A stretch of 64,000 bases of DNA from Baylisascaris procyonis (Eukaryota > Nematoda > Chromadorea > Rhabditida > Ascarididae): the NCBI GenBank assembly GCA_037389465.1, contig JAZARR010000197.1, positions 6,186,501-6,250,500 of the forward strand, given 5' to 3'. Below are positions 53,205 to 64,000 of this stretch, piece by piece. The notes under the pieces are model-generated. The model was not told the origin of the DNA and made no database searches. It worked only from the letters and a program-made list of their open reading frames with translations. Within the stretch, counting starts at the first letter, position 1; every line of letters starts with the position of its first letter. The translations under genes and the position numbers were made by a program.

Positions 53205-53800
53205 AGAGCATATTCACTTTTGAAGTTGTCGTTTTGGGTTTAGCGGAGCAGTCCGACCACCCGCCACATGAGCGTAGAGAAATGGACAAGAAAGTAATCG
53301 TTCGATTGTTGGACGAGCTAAATGTGGACGCTGTCCCGCACAGGTGTACCGGATGGGAACAAATACGAGCGGACGTTAGCGACCGGTCAAACTGATCTTT
53401 GACAATTCTCATAATCCTATTCAAATTCTTCCGAACGCGCATAAATTGAAAACCAATGCCAATTTCAAGTCTTTATGTGCGTCCCTCCCACAGCTCTGAG
53501 TTACGCGCGAAGCTGCGTGAGGCCCGTAAAAATGACTCTACTGCGGTCATTCACCGTGGAAAGGTGATGAGCAGGAGTGATATCCCGAAGAGTAGAGGGA
53601 ATGGTATGGCTGAGATAGCAGAAACCAGAGCAAGTCAGAGCCAAAATTTTCAACAACAGCGCTCGAGTCAGCGCGTGCCCCAGCCTCAGCCTCTCATTCA
53701 CCCTTCCCCATCTTCTATTAACTTAAGCGAATATGAGGCGTTCTTCTGCTGCTTCAATCCCCAAATATGCAACATAACCCATCTATCTACAACATAAAAG
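53205..53800 (+). mobile_element. ORF1-like LINE segment inverted relative to the adjacent polymerase
   Basis: On plus, shifted frames read EMDKKVIVRLLDELNVDAV, then RPVKLIFDNSHNPIQIL, NAHKLK and SLYVRPSHSSELRAKLREAR, then VIHRGKVMSRSDIPKS. This order (VHR-type segment, RPVKL, NAHKLK, YVRPS) matches the ORF1-type nucleic-acid-binding protein of CR1/jockey LINEs. It abuts the 5' side of the minus-strand polymerase head to head at about 53205. The most economical reading is a 5' inversion made during insertion of one element, but two separate insertions are possible. Confidence 0.6.
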
Positions 53801-56800
53801 TTTACACTTTTAGTGATGTGATTACAGTAAAAAAAATGCTGCCTCGACGTTTTCTCTTTTCTAGGTTTCCCTTCATCTTAACCTGAAATTCGATTTTAGG
53901 ATAAAACCAATAGCTTTTTATATCTCGATTTTAGCGTTCAATACTGTTGCATCCAATCTCATCCTGATCTGCAGTCGCCTTACTGCTGCTTGCGGCATCA
54001 GGCTTCAGTCAATTTACTGAAGAAGTGAACAAAACTCAACGACTGAACTGAGAAACTGATGAACAACCTAGGAGAAGTTAAAAACTATCGAAGGACTATC
54101 TCCTATGAACATATTATAAAACGGGTTCTTCAGCGCAAGAAACAAAGAAATGTGCGTAATATAATGGGGCAGAGAAGAGCATGTATCACTGAGGTATATG
54201 CAAAAGAGGAGTCGATGCTTGCTATTTTCTTACAGCAATGAAAGGTGAAGTTTTAGACTGCTGCAATTTCTGAAATTAACCTACCTACAGAATTAAGCTG
54301 GGAGCATCAAAAAGCAAATGGAAAAGCGCACCAGAGAAACTGCGATAGAGAAGTTGGGATAATTTGCATAATTGCTGTCTTGTTTATCACATCAAGCGGT
54401 TTCGCAAATCGTCGATAAGTAATAAAAGATATGCGATAGCATTCGTTAAGTAATAAAAGATATGCGATAGCACATCTTCACTTTACCTGACCGACCGCTT
54501 GCATAAATTTTTCATAATTTTTCGACCTCACAATCTGAGAAAAATGTGATTCATCACATTTCTTCTTGAGACTGGCGGCGGCGACATCAGGAAATCGGGC
54601 CTAAGCAGAACGCAGGAGCCGATAACCGTCTGTCGATGCCGATATGCAAGAGTACAAGCGATTTGAGAGTAGTAGTTTATGGGGAGCAGCAGATCCCCAA
54701 ACACGAGTAGAACTAAAGACGTGCAAACAAGCCAAAGACCGACTTACACAGGCCCCAGATATCGTCTGGGATGGCCTAAGAACACATAAATCGATCAATG
54801 ACATTATGTGAAGTACAATAAACGAGAATCGATTGTATGAGTAAAAGTAATCACAGGTAGATACCTTGGGTTGGCTCTTCGATGCCATCCATACCCTACA
54901 CTTCTAAAGTGCTTTTTAATGCGCTTTGTCAAACTTGCATCAGCAAAGCACATTGTGGCAATGTTTTGTCTGCGCACATTTCGTCTGCCTGCTTGCACGC
55001 TGAGCACTTTTCACTCACTGATCCCGAAATAAGAGTTAAGAAATTCAATGGCTATAATGCTTACTGTAGTATGAATCCTATAGGACTGTTCACATTCATC
55101 CATTAACTTACAAAAGAATCGAGAACATTTAAACATTCCGGAAAATTTACGCGCATTTAAATATTCCGGAAAATTTTTGCACATTTAAATCGATTGGATT
55201 TATACTTTGTATCACTTTAGCCATAGAAAAATATCTTTCGCGGATTTATGCGTTTGCTTGAACCTATTAAAATATGGAAGCATTTAAATGTAATTTTTAA
55301 TAATTATTAGCATTTTATGCAAGTGGTTAGCAAGGAGAGAGAAATTATAAAAGCGCCTTTCGTGAAATATAGTCGGGCATTCTTTTCCACTTACTCAGCA
55401 TTTATGATCGATGAATCTAGGCAATACATCAGCGATAGTGCATTACCTATTTTTGAAAGTGGGCAATTATCAGGATTTTTGCATCTCTATATTTATATAT
55501 CAACAATATACTAATATCTGAATAAGCAAATTGTGCCACTTCCTTGCTTTGCTCTTTGTTAGATAATTTTAATTGCCCTCGACTTATTTCCAAATCTAAC
55601 AAATCAACTTGAAAGTCAGTGGCGATGTGGGAGAGACACGAGACAGTCAATCGATGGCTAAACTTCAACTTCACCTCTATGGTTTCTAAGTCGATCGGAT
55701 TTGTGGAGCAATGGTTTTGGAATGCAACAATTTTGCACATAAATCAGTGTAAAAATAATAAATTCTTTGCGCCAAACTTGTGTGCAAACAATGGAAAGAA
55801 GTGAGCCCAAGCGCCAGCAAGTGAGCCAGATTTTAAAAATGCAGATGCTGCTGCATATTACCTCATCGAATGCAGGCGAATTGGTCGAATCTTGTGTTGG
55901 GCTAGCTAATTGCATGGACCGCGGAGAATTTTCATCATCCTTTAGTATTGTGTGTGTCGTAAAGTGAATTTTCCATGGCGCAAATGACCATACAAAGGAA
56001 TAAAATAAAAAGCAGACAAACTAGAATGCGTCCTTTTCATCTGGGTAGTGTACGACTTACTATGATCCACATAAGAAATCTTAAAAGAAGTTTTTCATGG
56101 GAGTGTATGCTAACGGGAATCGTGTTCTCTGCACATTGCTTTCAATATGCAGCTTGGTTTCAGAAAACAGATATTATACCTGTGTTTCATTTCATTTTCC
56201 AATAAGTTCAAATGTTCCGCATTACGTGACACGTCTATCATGGGCGTCTGTAAAGTCTAAGAGATGAAACAGCCGTTCGTTTGGTGGCTAGAAAGGAGAT
56301 AAGGCATTGTGCCAGTAAGACTAAATATCTTAGAAATGACCTCAAGCCAATAACTATGCTATTCCTCAACGCCTGATATGAACCGAAGAGCATTTCATTG
56401 GGCCAGCGATTGGTTAACGACGTTGACTTCCATCTATCGATTTCGCCGAAACAGAACTTGCGACGGAATGCATTTCAGGTGGCTTTTGGCTGAAGGAATC
56501 TAGTACAAAGAGTATTGATTGCAACCGAAATAGGAGGAATGTAAAAAAAGAAGCTTTCATTGATAAAAACCGATCAGGTTTTTGGCATTTGATCGAAGTT
56601 TGCTCGTTTGCTGCCACTAGAACTTAGCGAATAAATTGCAAGAATGATGCAGGCGGCTCTATGAACAGCATCGAAGAAAAAATCGTGAATCTATAAGAAA
56701 AGAAATAGCTTCTGGATGACAAATTTGCATGAAAAATTTTAGTTTCCTGAGAGCCAAAAATTTTAGGCATCGACCTATTCAGTTTTAGCATCTGAGCATA

Positions 56801-57759
56801 AATGGGTTGTATTATGCACTCTCCTTGCATGTTCTTCTTTTCCACATTTTCAACATCCCTCATATACGTGTGATGAGGAATTTTGCTCAGAATGTTTTTC
56901 GCTTGCGACTTAGAAGACTATTCACGCTACAGCTTATCGGCTGCCGACGTGCTATCGAGATGGCTCGGCGATGACAAAAAACTTCGTAGACGCCTTCGAT
57001 GAAAGTTGTTGCATTTACTGATGTACACACTAGCTAGCCTTATTATGGGCAACCTTGAGTGCTATCTAAGCATGACGAAAAAGAGAGTGATGTTGCCAAT
57101 ATCTGCCATTTCTTCCCCTCCAAATTCTTCCTCCCCCATCCCCGATTACCCCAATGAATAGAAATACTGGTGATTCAATTAGCCAACCAAAGAGGCTTTT
57201 TACGGTGCAAAAAAAGAAAAAATGAAAAAGAGCTCCCACAACGATATGTGCTCCTATATTTCAGGCGGGAAGCAAACTGCTCACCCAAATTTGCATAAAG
57301 ATTTGATACATTGTACCGCAATGATGTAGCCAACTTACGCTCATAGAATTTTGTTTTTCTTTTTGTGAAAGATTCGTTTTGCCCACTCATTTCAGAGTAA
57401 GACCGCTTGTACAATAATACTGTTCCACTGTCATTTCATAATTAAGTTTTTCACTAGTCTCAGGTATGCACAACTAAGTTTTAATGGATGGATCAATTTA
57501 ATGGTTAATACGACATCATATATGGTTACATTATGAATAATATTTTTTTTCGATATTGATCTACTGACTACTGCATTTAACCAACCGAAGTAGCACAGTC
57601 AAACAGACAGACCAACAGGCGCATATCGTCAAAAGGCCAAGTGCATATATGGACATATAAAAAGCATAAGCAATTTTGCACCTGAGATTTGCAAAAATAT
57701 GAACCTGCGCAATCGCTTTCAAATTTCTGAGTAATTAAATGCTATTGTCATCTTTACAG
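53801..57759. other. Region with short duplications and no supported gene
   Basis: Less AT-rich patches at 54590-54800 and 56400-57060 have open frames on both strands (for example VDADMQEYKRFESSSLWG on plus near 54635) but no consistent exon set. Duplications include AAGTAATAAAAGATATGCG at 54417-54441 and 54448-54472, and ATTCCGGAAAATTT at about 55135-55185. A CAGACAGACC island lies at about 57603. Decayed mobile elements are likely. Confidence 0.4.
54417..54472 (+). repeat. Two copies of a 25-bp word at 31-bp period
   Basis: The word beginning AAGTAATAAAAGATATGCG and ending ATAGCA occurs at 54417-54441 and again at 54448-54472 without mismatch. Confidence 0.8.
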
Positions 57760-57909
57760 GCTTTATTGAATCGATTGATGTTGATAGTGGTGCAATTAGT
57801 GCGCATCATCTTAAATATTTCTGAGGTTGTTTTTATGCGTTTTTCGGTTGCCTTACATACAACTGCGTACATTACTGCGATACCAGGTCTTTGTGTATAT
57901 ACATATTTG
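57760..57909 (+). other. Candidate 150-bp exon with hydrophobic reading
   Basis: Bounded by TCTTTACAG and a consensus GTAAGTG donor, exactly 50 codons, open in phase 0. It reads RLMLIVVQLVRIILNIS and on to AIPGLCVYTYL, which would be membrane-embedded. A second frame is open for the first 20 codons (FIESIDVDSGAISAHHLKYF). No matching partner exon was found except the micro-exon candidate downstream. Confidence 0.25.
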
Positions 57910-57920
57910 GTAAGTGTAAT

Positions 57921-57966
57921 TTAAATTAATTTAATTTAATTTAATTTAATTTAATTTAATTTAATT
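57921..57966. repeat. (AATTT)n pentanucleotide repeat
   Basis: About eight TTTAA units directly after the candidate donor at 57910. Confidence 0.9.
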
Positions 57967-59111
57967 CAAAGCTCGATTTAAAATATTTATTAGGTATAAT
58001 CTGCACCACATGATAACACTTTGCATCTTTTTTTTAAGACAACTCCATCATTAATTTCGAAATGTATTATAGATAGCATGGTAAAGCAATTAGGATTTAA
58101 CATTTTATAATTGATTGCTTTAATCTTATATCGATTGGATCGGGAAACTAATCTTCTGCAAATGATTTTTATAAGCGATTGGTGTGGATAAGCTTAAGAG
58201 ATGTGATTATATAGTTAATGCTTTAATATTTTTTTCGAAAATTATGAAGCCCTTTAATGTGGTGAGCGAAAATGCAAAAATATATTTTATCAAATTATTA
58301 TATTATTATCAAATTTTTCCGCCTACGAAATTTCTCAAATGATTTCTATCGTTTTAGCTCCTCAGAGCATAGAAAAAAGCTCCATGTCCACTTGAAAATC
58401 GCATACTTATATAACGTTCTCGAAATCACACTTTGCGATAGATATATGGGGCTTTAACTTTCAAGTAAAATAAATACAATGCTAATGCACAACAGAAAAT
58501 GATTGCTGCAACAGTTGAATGAACGTAACAGTCTTATTTAAAGAATTGTGCATAGAGGAGCTAAGCTTTGTTAGATGTCTGCGCAAATGCACGCCAATCG
58601 TTAGTGCTATGGAAGTGCCGTCTAGGATCGATCGTAGACTGGCATAGACATAGAAACGATCGCAGACGTCGATAGAGGAGGGTTGAATCGACTAGAAGGG
58701 TTTTGTCGCAGTGAGCAATATGCATGAGTCTCGAATTTGTGCAATGCGCAACCAATTGCTAAACACATGGGCCACCACACTATTTTACATAATTCCTATT
58801 GACATACGGGTGCATATAATGTTGTGTCTTCAGCAACCAACTTCTCGTCTCATATACGGAATATATCTTCGCATGCCTTTTTCTTGGCATTTTACCAGTT
58901 TTGTGCATTTTTATATCATTGTAAAGCAGAAGTAATTAATAATCTTGATTGATTCGTCTATATTTGTACATATGTTTGAGCTTTTTTTTGAACGATTTTT
59001 AGAAAACATCAATCTCGCTATAATACTTCCAAAATATAGCTAATTATTTGATATGTCCGATTGAATATCTACTTACCGATCTCCATTGTTTTTCACTGCA
59101 ATAGTCAAATT

Positions 59112-59224
59112 ATGCACGCATGCATGTGCGAGTGCGCGTGAATATTTTTTCTCGTGCACGTGCATGTGCATATCTGCGTTTTCACATATGAGTACGTTTG
59201 TGTATATGGGCGTATGTGCGTGAT
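59112..59224. repeat. Alternating purine-pyrimidine tract rich in TGCA and GTGCG
   Basis: The stretch around GCACGCATGCATGTGCGAG and CGTGCACGTGCATGTGC has extended alternating purine-pyrimidine order, a sequence type that favours Z-DNA. No coding signal is seen. Confidence 0.55.
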
Positions 59225-59495
59225 TCAATTTATCCATCCACCTATCTGCTAATTTCTACCTCGAAGCATTATCACAATAGACGCAATTTCACTATATATG
59301 CTTCCTGTCCACGCCGGAAGATAATTGCAGGAGTCTTTTATCTTCAAAACTAATACCAACTTGAAGAGAAGGTTGGATTTTGTCAGCGCGCATGCCCCAA
59401 ATACTTACGCAATTTTATGCGTTTTTTGTTAATTTTTTTGCAAAAATTCATAATTTTATTATTGTGCTCACATATGTTTTTATATCTTCTTTTAG

Positions 59496-59510
59496 GTGAG
59501 CCGAACACAG
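59496..59510 (+). other. Micro-exon-like 15-nt segment
   Basis: GTGAGCCGAACACAG sits between TTCTTTTAG and GTAAGA, both near-consensus nematode splice signals, and is five whole codons (VSRTQ). It would keep phase with the candidate exon at 57760-57909. Isolated, it may be chance. Confidence 0.2.
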
Positions 59511-63707
<4,197 letters not shown>

Positions 63708-64000
63708 ATGCCTATAGAGAGTTCAAGCCATTAGAGCATTCTTTTGTAAGGAATTCTTGCCTCAATTATATTGAAAATATCCTTCAAGCATATGAAGTAA
63801 TGCATCCGGAAGTTTCATTCCTTAAAAACTCACAAATTTTGTTGCTGCAATACTAGAGTCTTTATAAGTCTTATATAGTAAATGAATTTAGATGGAATGA
63901 AATATTTCATTGGTTCTTATTTGTTGTTATTTCTTCTTAAAGGTGTGCATTTATGTCTAATGATGGTTGAATTAAGGCCGAAAATGCTTTTGACGCATGC

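Overview
The window is AT-rich animal nuclear DNA and looks like a parasitic nematode, probably a spirurid/filarial-type clade III worm. The reasons are: genes cut into short exons by introns of a few hundred bases to about 1.5 kb, TTTCAG-type 3' splice sites, possible trans-splice acceptors 4-9 nt before start codons, long (TA)n tracts, and CR1-like LINE remnants. The species assignment is inference. No prokaryotic operon, CRISPR array, convincing tRNA or rRNA was seen.

Layout. (1) 6-11,437, minus strand: twelve exons of a DNAJC16-like gene, the ER-type membrane J-protein with a thioredoxin domain. All exon phases agree, and the gene runs off the left edge. (2) 15,012-15,957, minus strand: a two-exon gene for a small secreted Gly/Trp/Tyr/Asn-rich protein. 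(3) 17.3-18.6 kb: a GC-richer island with coding-like frames on both strands. (4) 26,447-34,502, plus strand: ten exons of an AP-2 (TFAP2) family transcription factor, with the DNA-binding/dimerisation region and stop codon present and the 5' exon(s) not identified. (5) 38,854-39,172, minus strand: a probable two-exon gene for a small secreted protein. (6) 39-51 kb: mostly non-coding, with scattered coding-like remnants. (7) 51,225-53,800: a degenerate CR1-like LINE whose reverse transcriptase lies on minus while an ORF1-like segment lies inverted at its 5' side. (8) 54-64 kb: AT-rich, repeat-bearing sequence with only weak exon candidates, including a 15-nt micro-exon-like site.

The two large genes are unrelated in function: one is a membrane/luminal chaperone-redox factor, the other a developmental transcription factor. 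There is no sign of co-operation between neighbours. I found no convincing undescribed multigene system. The best leads are the two small secreted proteins, a possible frame-breaking (poison) exon in the AP-2 gene, the inverted LINE, a 178-codon reading frame at 42.6-43.1 kb with one internal stop, and a 39-bp minisatellite with a 13-residue coding period inside an intron of the J-protein gene.
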